Below are positions 55,301 to 63,783 of a stretch of DNA of 64,000 nucleotides, one piece after another. The stretch's first letter is position 1, and every line of letters starts with the position of its first letter. A program made the translations under genes and the position numbers. The notes below the pieces were generated by a model, which saw only the letters and a list, made by a program, of their open reading frames with translations, did not search any database and was not told where the DNA came from. The stretch comes from Owenweeksia sp965229445. Lineage in GTDB: Bacteria; Bacteroidota; Bacteroidia; Flavobacteriales; Schleiferiaceae. The stretch lies in the NCBI GenBank assembly GCA_965229445.1, contig OZ245876.1, positions 1,922,001-1,986,000 of the forward strand, written 5' to 3'.

Positions 55301-58300
55301 CATTCCATACAGTTTTCCATCACTGGCTTCAATCATATTAGCAGAAGGCCGGTTTCCATTAAGGTTATCAAAATCATGGAGTTTAGTATGAATTCCGCTA
55401 GGAATATCATAACTAAAGATGGTTCCAAAATCACCGCTTCCACCTCTGGCTGTCAGTCCATAAAGTTTTCCGTTAGCAGCCTGAACTAAATTCCCTTTTG
55501 GCATAAAGCCATTGGTGCTATTAAAATCGTGGAGCTTTCTAAAAATATGAGATGAAATGTTAAAAGAATACAATACGCCATCATTGCTAACCCCTCCTGC
55601 ACTTGTTAAGCCATAGAGATGGCCGTCGCTAGCTTCAATCAAGCTTCCATTGGGAAGTTTTCCATTACTCATGTTATAATCATGCAGTTTTGTGTAAGTA
55701 CTGGTGGTCGGGTTAAATGAAAAAATCACCCCATTATTAAAAGTACCCCCTCTTAAGGTCATTCCGTATAGGTTGCCATCAGCAGCTTGTAACAAACTTC
55801 CTTTGGGATTGAAACCGGTTGGCTGGTCAAAATCATGTATTACCTGATAATCTCCTGTTACCGGATTGATAGAGAATATCACCCCTTCATTGTTGATTCC
55901 TCCTCGTGCGGTCATTCCATATATCAAACCGTTGTCAGCATATAGAAGATCCCCTTCCGGCCTTTCACCTATAGACGTACTGAAGTTGTAGACAACCTCA
56001 AAGTTTTCACCGCTGCTATTTGTTTTAAAGATTACACCACGATCATTCAGCCCACCTTCTGAAGTCATTCCCCAGAGTTCAATAATGGGATCTCCTGCCT
56101 GGGCTGAGTCGCAATTATTTATGGTAAGGTTGAGAGTATTTATTCTAAAACAACCATTGGTATTTGTATCTACCAAAATATAGTTTCCGCTAGAGGAATA
56201 AGTTTGCCCGTTTTGTGACCACATAAAGCTTTCACAAGCGGTGGCTGATATGTTGATCGTATCCACTGGATTGATACTGAGATCTAAGGTAACTACACTG
56301 TCGCATCCACTGGTATTCTGCAGCTGAGCGGCATAGATACCTGAGGTCTGGTAAATTTGTCCATTGGCCGGCCAGGTATAACTTCCACAAGCGGATACTG
56401 AAATGGAATCAATACTGCCTGATATTATGGTAAGATCATAAATCACAACACTATCACAGTTTCCCCCTGAAGGAATATTTAAAGTATATAACCCGGTAGC
56501 GTTCAACACCGACCCGTCAGGTGCAAGAAGACTGTCGCAGGCTGTGATTGGAATAGTCTGAATAAGAGTGTTACTGATGCATGGGCCCGCGTATGCAAAA
56601 TTGAATTCAGGAACTGACTTTACATTCTGTTGCTTTTCACCACTAGAACCTAATAAGCTATATCTCACCTTAGTATTTACCGGTAAAAGCTCTTCACCTG
56701 AGGGATCCAAAGCTGAATAAGCTCCCCACCCATAGCGATACTGCCAATTTGCTGCAGCCGTAAGATCTGTGGCTCCATCAGCCAGGTTGGCCGTAACTTT
56801 TATGGTATTGAAGGCGATATGGGAATTCGACTTCGTGTTTTGCTGTTTCTCCACACTTGATCCAAGGTAGTTTACCTTCACTTTGGTGTTAACAGGCAAT
56901 AGCTCCACGCCAACTAGAGGGTCAAATACCATGTGGATTCCCCAGCCAAAGCGGTATTGCCAAGTAGCGGCAGCCGTGATATCATCATTATCGGATTCCA
57001 CAAGGCTGGCGGTCAACTTAATGGTATTAAAATCGAGGTGGGAGTTAGTTTTGGTATTCTGTTGTTTCTCCACACTTGCTCCCAGATAGCTTACCTTCAC
57101 TTTGGTATTAACAGGCAATAGCTCCACGCCAACTAGAGGGTCAAATGCCATGTGGGTACCCCAACCGAAGCGATACTCCCAGGTAGCAGAAGCGGTGATA
57201 TCATCATTATCAGATTCTACAAGACTGACGGTCAACTTAATGGTATTAAATTCGAGGTGGGAGTTAGTTTTGGTATTCTGTTGTTTCTCCACACTTGCTC
57301 CCAGGTAGCTTACCTTCACTTTGGTATTAACAGGCAATAGCTCCACGCCAACTAGAGGGTCAAATACCATGTGGGTACCCCAACCGAAGCGATACTCCCA
57401 AGTAGCAGAAGCGGTGATATCATCATTATCAGATTCTACAAGACTGGCGGTCAACTTAATGGTATTAAAATCGAGGTGGGAGTTAGTTTTGGTATTCTGT
57501 TGTTTCTCCACACTTGCTCCCAGGTAGCTTACTTTCACTTTTGTATTGACGGGTAAAAGCTCTACGCCAACTAGAGGGTCAAATGCCATGTGGGTACCCC
57601 AACCGAAGCGATACTCCCAGGTAGCAGAAGCGGTGATATCATCATTATCAGATTCCACAAGACTAGCGGTCAACTTAATGGTATTAAAATCGAGGTGGGA
57701 GTTAGTTTTGGTATTCTGTTGTTTCTCCACACTTGCTCCCAGGTAGCTTACCTTCACTTTGGTATTAACAGGCAATAGCTCTACACCAACTATAGGATCA
57801 AATGCAATATGGGTGCCCCAGCCAAAGCGATACTCCCAGCTGGCAGCACCAGTAATATCATTATTATCAGATTCCTCAAGACTGGCAGTAAGCTTTATGG
57901 TATTGAAATTCAGATGAGAATTGGTTTGCGTGTTTTGCTGTTTCTCTACACTGGCACCCAAATAGGTGACTTTGATCTTTGTATTGACTGGCAATAATTC
58001 CACTCCTGTAATTGGGTCGAAAGAGGTATAGGCGCCCCAACCAAAACGGTATTGCCAATTGGCCGAGGACGTGATACTATCACCATCTGACTCCTTCAAG
58101 TCAGCCGTGACCCTCACCGTATTAAAGGTATAATCCGCATTAATGGTAGCGGATTGAGCTACACCCTGGTAATACATTTTAACCTTAACACTGTTACCAG
58201 AAATATTCACGACAAAATTACCGGCCCCATCATGGCTGGCGGCAATAGTACCTCCGTCTTCAAAAGTCAGGGAGGCCTCACTGTAAACCAGAGACTGGCC

Positions 58301-58402
58301 TCCATTGCTGTCTCTGAGTTTAACGTTAAATATTGCAGCTGATGCTGTGATCAGGAATGATGTCAGGATCAGAATCGTTAAGGATGGTAAAAGTTTGGAC
58401 AT
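52343..58402 (-). CDS. N-terminal part of a giant T9SS surface protein with tandem repeats
   Basis: These 2019 codons begin with a signal peptide (residues 1-23, ending TASAA) and an Ig-like start. Then come seven 73-residue repeats (93-605), two to three GCDS modules, seven propeller-type repeats with LYGMTxxGG and GVIFSxN (770-1130, GloVer-containing class), a further GCDS stretch, a set of blades with GQVKVFSWNGSQWMQKG (1240-1620), several GCDS modules, and more blades to the stop. It is expected on the cell surface as a long adhesin-like or filamentous protein. Without the stop the gene would encode about 2998 residues. Confidence 0.85.
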   Translation of the reverse strand: MSKLLPSLTILILTSFLITASAAIFNVKLRDSNGGQSLVYSEASLTFEDGGTIAASHDGAGNFVVNISGNSVKVKMYYQGVAQSATINADYTFNTVRVTADLKESDGDSITSSANWQYRFGWGAYTSFDPITGVELLPVNTKIKVTYLGASVEKQQNTQTNSHLNFNTIKLTASLEESDNNDITGAASWEYRFGWGTHIAFDPIVGVELLPVNTKVKVSYLGASVEKQQNTKTNSHLDFNTIKLTASLVESDNDDITASATWEYRFGWGTHMAFDPLVGVELLPVNTKVKVSYLGASVEKQQNTKTNSHLDFNTIKLTASLVESDNDDITASATWEYRFGWGTHMVFDPLVGVELLPVNTKVKVSYLGASVEKQQNTKTNSHLEFNTIKLTVSLVESDNDDITASATWEYRFGWGTHMAFDPLVGVELLPVNTKVKVSYLGASVEKQQNTKTNSHLDFNTIKLTASLVESDNDDITAAATWQYRFGWGIHMVFDPLVGVELLPVNTKVKVNYLGSSVEKQQNTKSNSHIAFNTIKVTANLADGATDLTAAANWQYRYGWGAYSALDPSGEELLPVNTKVRYSLLGSSGEKQQNVKSVPEFNFAYAGPCISNTLIQTIPITACDSLLAPDGSVLNATGLYTLNIPSGGNCDSVVIYDLTIISGSIDSISVSACGSYTWPANGQIYQTSGIYAAQLQNTSGCDSVVTLDLSINPVDTINISATACESFMWSQNGQTYSSSGNYILVDTNTNGCFRINTLNLTINNCDSAQAGDPIIELWGMTSEGGLNDRGVIFKTNSSGENFEVVYNFSTSIGERPEGDLLYADNGLIYGMTARGGINNEGVIFSINPVTGDYQVIHDFDQPTGFNPKGSLLQAADGNLYGMTLRGGTFNNGVIFSFNPTTSTYTKLHDYNMSNGKLPNGSLIEASDGHLYGLTSAGGVSNDGVLYSFNISSHIFRKLHDFNSTNGFMPKGNLVQAANGKLYGLTARGGSGDFGTIFSYDIPSGIHTKLHDFDNLNGNRPSANMIEASDGKLYGMTHAGGTNDYGLIFSLDPFTEVFEIEHEFDQFNDGSYPWSSLLQASNGLFYGTTLLGGPGDDGVLFEYDYINDLFQVTHDFDQLDGVFSYSSLIEVATCKSYLIHDTVVTSTNYLWPVNNQTYASSGNYLSSLPNLSGCDSVFKLNLTIRSTDTIFQSVTECEEYAWALNGQTYTASGTYYHIRNNPPVDSVFVLDLLILKSPRKGELMQLGNDILGDAAEDLSGWAVSMPDAQTLGVGAYQNDDAGINAGQVKVFSWNGSQWMQKGNDIDGESAGDESGYSLSMPDATTVAIGAPKNDVNGIQTGHVRVYSWNGSSWVQKGNDIDGDAFADYFGLSVSMPNANVVAIGAPNNDAVGNNAGLVRVFRWDGSSWQQQGSDILGEAADDKNGYSVNMPDENTLAIGAHQNDGNGANAGHARIFQWNGSAWIQKGNAIEGQAAGDRAGNSVHMPDANTIAVGSPENDATAGNAGQVRVFEWNGMSWNQKGSDLNGSSGFDQLGFAVVMPDVNTVATSAPIFDINGSEAGRISFYQWNGSSWMEQSTYVEADTAFDFVRSFTNCISMPNTQIIAVGAAGNDLNGNLAGQTRVFKFNQTADYTDSVESCLSYTWPVNGQTYNSSGIYTDILVDMNACDSTVELYLVIHQTDSVFQQAVACDNFTWPVNGQTYTSSGFYSSVRTNTRGCDSTIYLDLRINNTDTAHINAFACNTYTWSANGQNYLSSGIYETTLINASGCDSVVRLNLILNQGDSTYQPVTACDSYTWPANGQTYSSSGTYIINLVNQSGCDSLIFLDLQIIPSNQPKDWGQVGASINGSSADDYLGRTIYMADDSTLAVAAPGDDGNGLNSGEVKVYTWSGSDWIQRGSVIQGEAARDEFGQSISMPDKNTLAVSSIFNDGNGKGYATGHVRVYTWNNSSWVQKGLDIDGEAASDQSGIAISMPDANTLAIGAQQNSGNGTSSGHTRVFKWSGSAWIQKGSDIDGEASTDF
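56590..58126 (-). repeat. 219-bp coding repeats (73 residues), seven copies
   Basis: Copies begin near residues 93, 166, 239, 312, 385, 458 and 531 of the giant protein, each opening with FNT(I/V)K(L/V)TA and containing SYLGASVEKQQNT. The middle copies differ by one to three residues and are nearly identical as DNA, while the first and last are more diverged, as expected from recent internal duplication by unequal recombination or gene conversion. Confidence 0.92.
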
Positions 58403-58882
58403 GGCATAGGATTTTGTTAGAAATGTCCCAAAATTGGTCTAATCCAAGGTGAGATGGCTCACCCTAACTGGGAAAATTGGTCACTAAAAACAGGTAGTAT
58501 TTCCCTTACGTTCCTTCTGCATTACCATGATTGATCGCAACTGACTGCTCACATGATACTTCCAGGAGAACAATCTCAGGATCTTGATCAGACCTTAAAA
58601 AGCATTCTGGAAATAGGCATAACAACCTGATAATGTGCTTATTTATTTCATAAGCTCACCAAAAATAGTGAGGAGCTCTACCGGGATATGATGATGGTAA
58701 TGATTCTGACTTTGTAGAGTTTTGAGGGCGTAATCCCAAAGGATCGGCATACAAAGTCATCAATTATCACACTAAGAGAATATTAAGTATGATTCTGCTC
58801 ATGTAGAATTAATCTCTACCAAATTCAACTCTTGACGGAAATGAATACTTTTAAAGGACTCGAATAACCAAACCACCCAATT
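58403..58882. other. Intergenic region between divergent genes
   Basis: This 480-base stretch separates the giant gene (leftward) from the lipoprotein gene (rightward). A small hairpin GGTGAG-atgg-CTCACC lies at 58448-58463, near the giant gene start. No gene, RNA or convincing promoter box was recognised. Confidence 0.35.
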
Positions 58883-59824
58883 ATGAAAATACACTTAGCC
58901 AGTTTTTTGATGATATCCTTCATGCTATTGCTATACTCTTGTGATCAAGGTGAACCGAAAGAGCCTATTGATCCCAGAATTGATAAATCGCATGATGCAA
59001 ATATTTTTGGACAAAAGGGCTTTCCATTATCTAAGCGATCGACTATTGGTCTAAGGGAAAATTTTAAGAATTGTTACATCGGAGATAAATGTGGGACGGT
59101 TAACCATCAGAAACCATATGGTTTAAATAAACAATTCCATGATAGAGTCTGGCATGTGAACTGGGAAGTATTCAAGAATTCGATCGATATACTACATGAG
59201 AACATTGGAGATACGGGACTGGTATTTCATTACTCCATAAAAGAGGACAACAATGATTGTTATTTTGGATATGTGCTGAGTAAAGGCATCCTAAACAATT
59301 CAAAGGAAATTGAATTGATTCCTTTTGACAATGGAGATTATATTGAGCTGACACTGGATAACCAAAATGGATTTAGATTTATCTCAATCCCTGAGGCCAA
59401 CGCTTTAGTATGTAAATACAATGACATTAGAGTTTTTGATAACTATGCCTGCCCTACCGGATATTATAAGGCTTCTGAAGATAAAGAAAACAGTATTATC
59501 CGTCAGTGTTTCTATTTCGGCCAACACCTCATGGCGTTTGAAGATCACAATTTTAAACAAACTCCAAAAGTTTGTGATACTGAGGATCCACAGCTTCTGG
59601 AAATTTCTTCTGGGGCAATTCATGTAACGCATTCCATAGGTGGGGTGAACAGGAGCTATCTTGCACAAACTCCCATCCTCAAGTGGCATCATCCAACAAA
59701 AGACTGTGCAATAGACGATGTCTTTGAACAGGGGTATTTCTTTAGGAAAAAGGCCCTGGATGTTGGGCATCTATGCCCTCCTAATTGTTCCGATCCAACT
59801 GATCCGTTTCCTATCTGTTTATAA
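58883..59824 (+). CDS. Lipoprotein with LDVGHLCPPNC tail
   Basis: The 313-residue protein starts with a lipoprotein signal (MLLLYSC, Cys near residue 20). The body contains GLVFHYSIKE and several Cys residues, and the C-terminus has ALDVGHLCPPNCSDPTDP, almost the same tail as the protein at 45570. The two are paralogs of an unrecognised family, here lipid-anchored and there with a membrane helix. It is next to the three-gene signalling operon, 18 bases from the first gene, and may be its first member. Confidence 0.6.
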   Translation: MKIHLASFLMISFMLLLYSCDQGEPKEPIDPRIDKSHDANIFGQKGFPLSKRSTIGLRENFKNCYIGDKCGTVNHQKPYGLNKQFHDRVWHVNWEVFKNSIDILHENIGDTGLVFHYSIKEDNNDCYFGYVLSKGILNNSKEIELIPFDNGDYIELTLDNQNGFRFISIPEANALVCKYNDIRVFDNYACPTGYYKASEDKENSIIRQCFYFGQHLMAFEDHNFKQTPKVCDTEDPQLLEISSGAIHVTHSIGGVNRSYLAQTPILKWHHPTKDCAIDDVFEQGYFFRKKALDVGHLCPPNCSDPTDPFPICL

Positions 59825-59841
59825 TTCATCCTGATCAGTAA

Positions 59842-60477
59842 GTGGAAGACCTCATCCTCAGAATTCGCGTCCCTACCTATGTGTGTATTCTAGCTGGTAT
59901 AACCTCCCTGTTTTTCAGGAATCAGAGAGGTTTGATCCCCAGTCTAATCCTGCTCACCTTGTGGCTCAATATCACAATGGATTTAACCGCTAACTACGTC
60001 GTAGGTGCCTGGGGTGAGAATGCATTTATTTATAATATTATGACAGTTGCAGAACAGGCCTTAATTCTTATTATTTATTATCTCAGTCGAAGAAACCACG
60101 CGAGAAGGTTTTCTTATCTGGCCGGTGCGGTTCTGATAGTCCTTTTAGGCACTAGTAATAAGTTTATGCCCAACCCACCGGGCGAGTTTAATATCGAGAC
60201 TTTTGTCTTCTCAGGCATACTGATAGCGGTATTTTCATACTTGGAATTGAGGCGTTCTGTTCTGAATCTAAAAATTGATTCCATCATTATATGGTTTGCC
60301 TCAGCCAATATGATTTATTATACCCTCATGGTTTCATCAATGAGTGCACAACCCCTCGCTCAAAGGATTTCTATGAAACTAGCGGAAAATATTAAATACA
60401 TCAATGATGTGGGCTATATGATATGGGCCATACTAATAGCAATCGGCTTAATATGGTCAGGGAAGAGCAATATTTGA
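59842..60477 (+). CDS. Multi-pass membrane protein, first gene of a signalling operon
   Basis: The 211-residue protein begins at a GTG. It has about six or seven hydrophobic helices (CILAGITSLFF, LILLTLWLNITMDLTA, AVLIVLLGTSN, FVFSGILIAVFSYLELRR) and resembles no named sensor domain that I recognise. Its last 25 bases overlap the start of the kinase gene, so the two are translated together. I infer that it senses or transmits a signal for the kinase, because the kinase has only a single helix and no sensing domain. Confidence 0.6.
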   Translation: MEDLILRIRVPTYVCILAGITSLFFRNQRGLIPSLILLTLWLNITMDLTANYVVGAWGENAFIYNIMTVAEQALILIIYYLSRRNHARRFSYLAGAVLIVLLGTSNKFMPNPPGEFNIETFVFSGILIAVFSYLELRRSVLNLKIDSIIIWFASANMIYYTLMVSSMSAQPLAQRISMKLAENIKYINDVGYMIWAILIAIGLIWSGKSNI

Positions 60478-61286
60478 TTTTTATAGTAGTATCCTCAAGC
60501 CTGGTAGTACTCTTCCTTATTGCCGTGGTGATAGATTTGGTGCTACTGTACAGGGGAAGAAAGAGACTCGCTGACAAGGAGTTGGAACTGAGGCAGTCAC
60601 AAATCGATGACCTCCTTCGTAAGCAGGAGATTGAAAGTGTAAACGCCTTGCTCAAAGGGCAAAATGATGAGCGCCGCAGAATAGCTCGGGAATTGCATGA
60701 CCGATTAGGGAGCCTTCTGTTTACCGCGAAGCTTCACTACCGGCAAGTACAGAAGAGCATCGCATCACTGAAGGCGGAGCAGGAAAGAGCTTATTCCGAA
60801 GTCAACAACCTGCTGGATGAGGCGGTAGATGAGGTACGGAGAATATCTCATGACCTTTACGAAGGTTCACTGGCCAAGTTTGGTTTCAGAACCGCCCTTA
60901 AACAACTCATCGAGGCTATTATGGCGGCAAATCCATTAAAAATCACCTTTGATGATGAAGGTATTACCAATAATGCCTACAAGGATTTTGAGCGGAATTT
61001 ATACCGCATTATGCAAGAACTTCTGAGTAACTCCTTAAAACATTCAGAAGCGGAAAGTATCAGCATCAGGGTAAGCCAAAAGGAAGACACCTTTATGCTC
61101 ACCTATCGCGATGATGGCAAAGGAATGGATCTTGATAAAGCAGAGAAAGCAGATGGAATTGGCCTGCAAAACATAAAAGACAGAGTGAATGAAATTGGAG
61201 GAGCGATGGAGCTTGAGGGCAAACCAGGTCTTGGATTTAAATTTAAATTAACTATAGATCTCAGCCATGAATCAGATAAGCGTTAA
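60453..61286 (+). CDS. NarL-type sensor histidine kinase (HisKA_3)
   Basis: From the ATG at 60453 the protein has 277 residues: one membrane helix (IFIVVSSSLVVLFLIAVVID), a coiled coil, and a HisKA_3 dimerisation domain with the conserved ERRRIARELHDRLGSLLF (phospho-His in ELHD). An HATPase domain follows, with MQELLSNSLKHSEA, DDGKGM and GIGLQNIKDRV. It is a short kinase of the NarX/DesK type. It overlaps the membrane protein by 25 bases and the regulator by 20 bases, so all three make one operon. Confidence 0.9.
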   Translation: MVREEQYLIFIVVSSSLVVLFLIAVVIDLVLLYRGRKRLADKELELRQSQIDDLLRKQEIESVNALLKGQNDERRRIARELHDRLGSLLFTAKLHYRQVQKSIASLKAEQERAYSEVNNLLDEAVDEVRRISHDLYEGSLAKFGFRTALKQLIEAIMAANPLKITFDDEGITNNAYKDFERNLYRIMQELLSNSLKHSEAESISIRVSQKEDTFMLTYRDDGKGMDLDKAEKADGIGLQNIKDRVNEIGGAMELEGKPGLGFKFKLTIDLSHESDKR

Positions 61287-61926
61287 TATCGTGGATGACC
61301 ATCAGGTAGTACTCAATGGCCTAACCTCGGTACTGGAACCTCTGGAAGACATTCTTATTCAAGATGTTGCACAATCGGGTGAAATGGCATTGGCTCAACT
61401 CGTATCGAAGCAGCCCGATATAGTGGTAATGGATTACAGCCTGTCTACACTCCCTGGTGAAGAAAGGCTCAACGGCTTTGAGACTGCTATCAAGATTATG
61501 GAAGCCTACCCCCAGGTGAAAGTTCTCATGCTTACCATGCATGATATAGCTGATGTGATTGTGCCGTGTATTGAACATGGCATACCGGGCTACATGTTAA
61601 AGAGTGAGAGAAACTTTGATATCCATAAAGCCATTTCAGAACTCTTTCACAGAGGTAACTACTTCAGCCCTGAGATTTCAAGTTTTTTGGCCAGAAACAT
61701 TGCTAGTTTTAAAGATCAATCGCTTGACATCACAACCCGAGAGCAAGAAGTCTTAGAAGCGTTATTTCATGGTAACAGCACTAAGGAGATTAGTCAACAG
61801 TTGAATCTTAGTCCCAATACTATTGACACCCATCGTAAAAACCTACTCTCAAAGTTTGACGCCAGGAATAGTCTCCACTTAATCTATCTGGCACTGCAAA
61901 GAGGCTACCTTCAACTCAATTCATAG
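61267..61926 (+). CDS. LuxR/NarL-family response regulator
   Basis: The 219-residue protein is a receiver domain (NIVDDHQVV; phospho-acceptor Asp in VVMDYSLS near residue 58) followed by a LuxR-type helix-turn-helix (TREQEVLEALFHGNSTKEIS then QQLNLSPNTIDTHRKNLLSK). It is the direct partner of the kinase in front and probably regulates genes for the envelope, perhaps nearby. The target sites are not apparent in the window. Confidence 0.92.
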   Translation: MNQISVNIVDDHQVVLNGLTSVLEPLEDILIQDVAQSGEMALAQLVSKQPDIVVMDYSLSTLPGEERLNGFETAIKIMEAYPQVKVLMLTMHDIADVIVPCIEHGIPGYMLKSERNFDIHKAISELFHRGNYFSPEISSFLARNIASFKDQSLDITTREQEVLEALFHGNSTKEISQQLNLSPNTIDTHRKNLLSKFDARNSLHLIYLALQRGYLQLNS

Positions 61927-61996
61927 GGATAAGAAATAATCTATGCTACAGCTAAGGAATAGGAGTAATTATGCAGGTCAGATTATTGATTGGCGC

Positions 61997-62185
61997 TTAC
62001 TCCCCCACTTCCCTGCTTTTCTTCCTGAACAAGTCCATCACATCGATGGGAGGTAATAAGTAGCCACCCGCAGGACCCAGATTGCTTTGCTGAAACATGA
62101 TATTCCGGAGGTTATTGATCATCATGTTTAAAGTAGAATAGTACTTCAGGTTTCCTAGTGAGGTATCATTTAGTTTATGATCCTT
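61997..62185 (-). pseudogene. C-terminal gene fragment of unknown origin
   Basis: An open frame of about 65 codons, without a start and ending at the TAA 61999-61997, encodes a segment with YYSTLNMMINNLRNIMFQQ and GPAGGYLLPPIDVMDLFRKK. It lacks a start codon and its upstream part is cut by a stop near 62215. It looks like the end of a protein broken by an insertion or deletion. The family was not recognised. Confidence 0.3.
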
Positions 62186-62205
62186 CTCAATACTGAAAAC
62201 ACCAA

Positions 62206-62409
62206 TTGGAAACAGGTCACTTTAAAAATTGGAATGCATTGAAGAACTATCCGTTGAAGTGGCTTTTTATTAGTGCGGTGGTGAACGAATCCATGCTTGT
62301 CAGATTACCGGAAAGTCTAGAAACCTTAAATATTTCAAACTATGTTGGCAACGATTATGAAATCTACAAAGGATTGAAACGCAATTGCAAAATCACAATC
62401 AATACATAA
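62206..62409 (+). pseudogene. Short gene fragment
   Basis: This 67-codon frame starts at a TTG with no clear ribosome site. The text contains PLKWLFISAVVNESMLVRLP and SLETLNISNYVGND, reminiscent of the end of a leucine-rich repeat-type or immunity-like protein. It lies in a block of broken sequence beside a recombinase fragment and may be a piece of a larger lost gene. Confidence 0.3.
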
Positions 62410-62452
62410 TTTAACATATGCTTCTCATTTTAAGTAACCTAAACCTCAGATA

Positions 62453-63094
62453 ATGATCACTCAGGAAGACCTTGCTAAAATCGAAAAGGAGATTCTCAAC
62501 ATTGAGATACCGTCTGAACAGCAACCTTTTGGTTGGAATGTTCCTTCGCTAAATATCATCGACTGTGTTCTTTCCTTAGGACGGAAATACGAGGGATTTA
62601 CAAAGCCCCGGGTAGCAATGTTCAAAGATAATAATCCGCAGTGCCTCAGAATTGAGGATCTTAACGAATTAATGGAGTCATATGATTCGGATGATGACTT
62701 TGGAAAAAATGAGCTTAATTACAAACACGCTGATAGAATGCGAGTTATTAGGCAGTTGAGTGAATATCTCCTGCTTGAAATTCCGGCGACCGAAACGCTC
62801 AGTGATCAGATCCAAGAATGTCATAAATGGGCAGTAGATACCAGACCAGGTGACTCATTTTTTTTAGGTATAAGAGGATTTGGACTTGCAGGATTTCAAT
62901 ATCTAAGAATGCTCTTTGGCGCTCAAACATCAAAACCGGATACTCATATTATCGGGTTTGTTCAGGATACAATAGGAAGAAAAGTTACGGCTGTACAGGC
63001 ATTATACGTCATGGAGAAGGTCTCAAAAAAGCTAGCGCTTCCCCTGCGATCGATTGATCATGAAATTTGGCTCTCACGCTCTAAGAAAACCTGA
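62453..63094 (+). CDS. Protein resembling HhH-GPD-type DNA glycosylase-like family
   Basis: The 213-residue protein is soluble and helical. Its C-terminal part, with GIRGFGLAGFQYLRMLFG followed by KPDTHIIGFV and later RSIDHEIWLS, resembles a group of bacterial proteins related to HhH-GPD base-excision glycosylases. The Asp of the usual catalytic position and the Lys motif could not be confirmed. If right it would act on DNA, which fits a horizontally acquired region. It converges with the integrase fragment and overlaps its end by 21 bases. Confidence 0.4.
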   Translation: MITQEDLAKIEKEILNIEIPSEQQPFGWNVPSLNIIDCVLSLGRKYEGFTKPRVAMFKDNNPQCLRIEDLNELMESYDSDDDFGKNELNYKHADRMRVIRQLSEYLLLEIPATETLSDQIQECHKWAVDTRPGDSFFLGIRGFGLAGFQYLRMLFGAQTSKPDTHIIGFVQDTIGRKVTAVQALYVMEKVSKKLALPLRSIDHEIWLSRSKKT

Positions 63095-63378
63095 GTCCAA
63101 AAACATATTAGCACTTCGTTTTAATTCATCCAGTACCGCAGCATTGTCTGAGCCGCCGCCTCCTGACCGATCCTGATATTTCTTAAAAAGGCTCTCAGTC
63201 TTATAGCCACTATTGCGATGAATGAGCAAGGTTGGAGTACCTTTGAGGAAATAATTTGTGCAAAATGAGCGTCTAGCGGTATGTGAGGAAACCGTTTCAT
63301 ACTTAGGCACCTCTTCCTACGTGCGTTGATTTCCCTTATGATGGTTTCATCTACCGGAATAGAACATGATGGAAATTA
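63074..63378 (-). pseudogene. Tyrosine recombinase/phage integrase remnant, C-terminal
   Basis: The minus strand reads VSSHTARRSFCTNYFLKG and then SGYKTESLFKKY, the catalytic end of a tyrosine recombinase, with the H-x-x-R block and a final Tyr. The start (GTG at 63310) is preceded by a stop; in another frame IPVDETIIREINARR fits the region before it, so a frameshift is near 63311. The N-terminal two-thirds is missing. It marks a decayed integrated element. Confidence 0.7.
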
Positions 63379-63435
63379 TTGTAACCAAACAACAATTCCC
63401 GCGTCAAAAGGGTATAAATCAGAAAAACTAAAGCT

Positions 63436-63777
63436 ATGTACGAAGGTCTTTTAATACCCATTACGCTGTTTGCGGCCATATTTGGAATCGTGTACATTTA
63501 CTTGATGACCAGAAACAAAGAACGCCTGGCCTTGATTGAGAAAGGTGCCAGTGCAGAGTTGTTTAACAAGTCTGTTAAAGCAGGTAAATGGGGTCTGAAG
63601 CTTGGGGTGATGGCCATTGGTGTGGGCATCGGTATCGTAGTGGGCAACCTATTTGTATCGGCACAAATGCTAAATGAGGAAGTGGCCTTCCCTTCCATGA
63701 TTTTCATTTTTGCCGGGGTGGGTTTGGTCGCTAGCCACTATATTTCAGGTAGCCATAAGCCTGAGGAGAACGCATAA
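63436..63777 (+). CDS. DUF6249 small membrane protein
   Basis: The 113-residue protein has three or so hydrophobic helices (GLLIPITLFAAIFGIVYIYL near the start; MAIGVGIGIVVGNLF; PSMIFIFAGVGLVASHY). A conserved basic turn (NKERLALIEKGAS) lies between the first two, a mark of DUF6249. The family is often found directly before an ECF sigma factor gene in Bacteroidota, and here the next gene starts 6 bases after its stop. It may be an anti-sigma or membrane partner, by inference. Confidence 0.8.
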   Translation: MYEGLLIPITLFAAIFGIVYIYLMTRNKERLALIEKGASAELFNKSVKAGKWGLKLGVMAIGVGIGIVVGNLFVSAQMLNEEVAFPSMIFIFAGVGLVASHYISGSHKPEENA

Positions 63778-63783
63778 ACTCAA

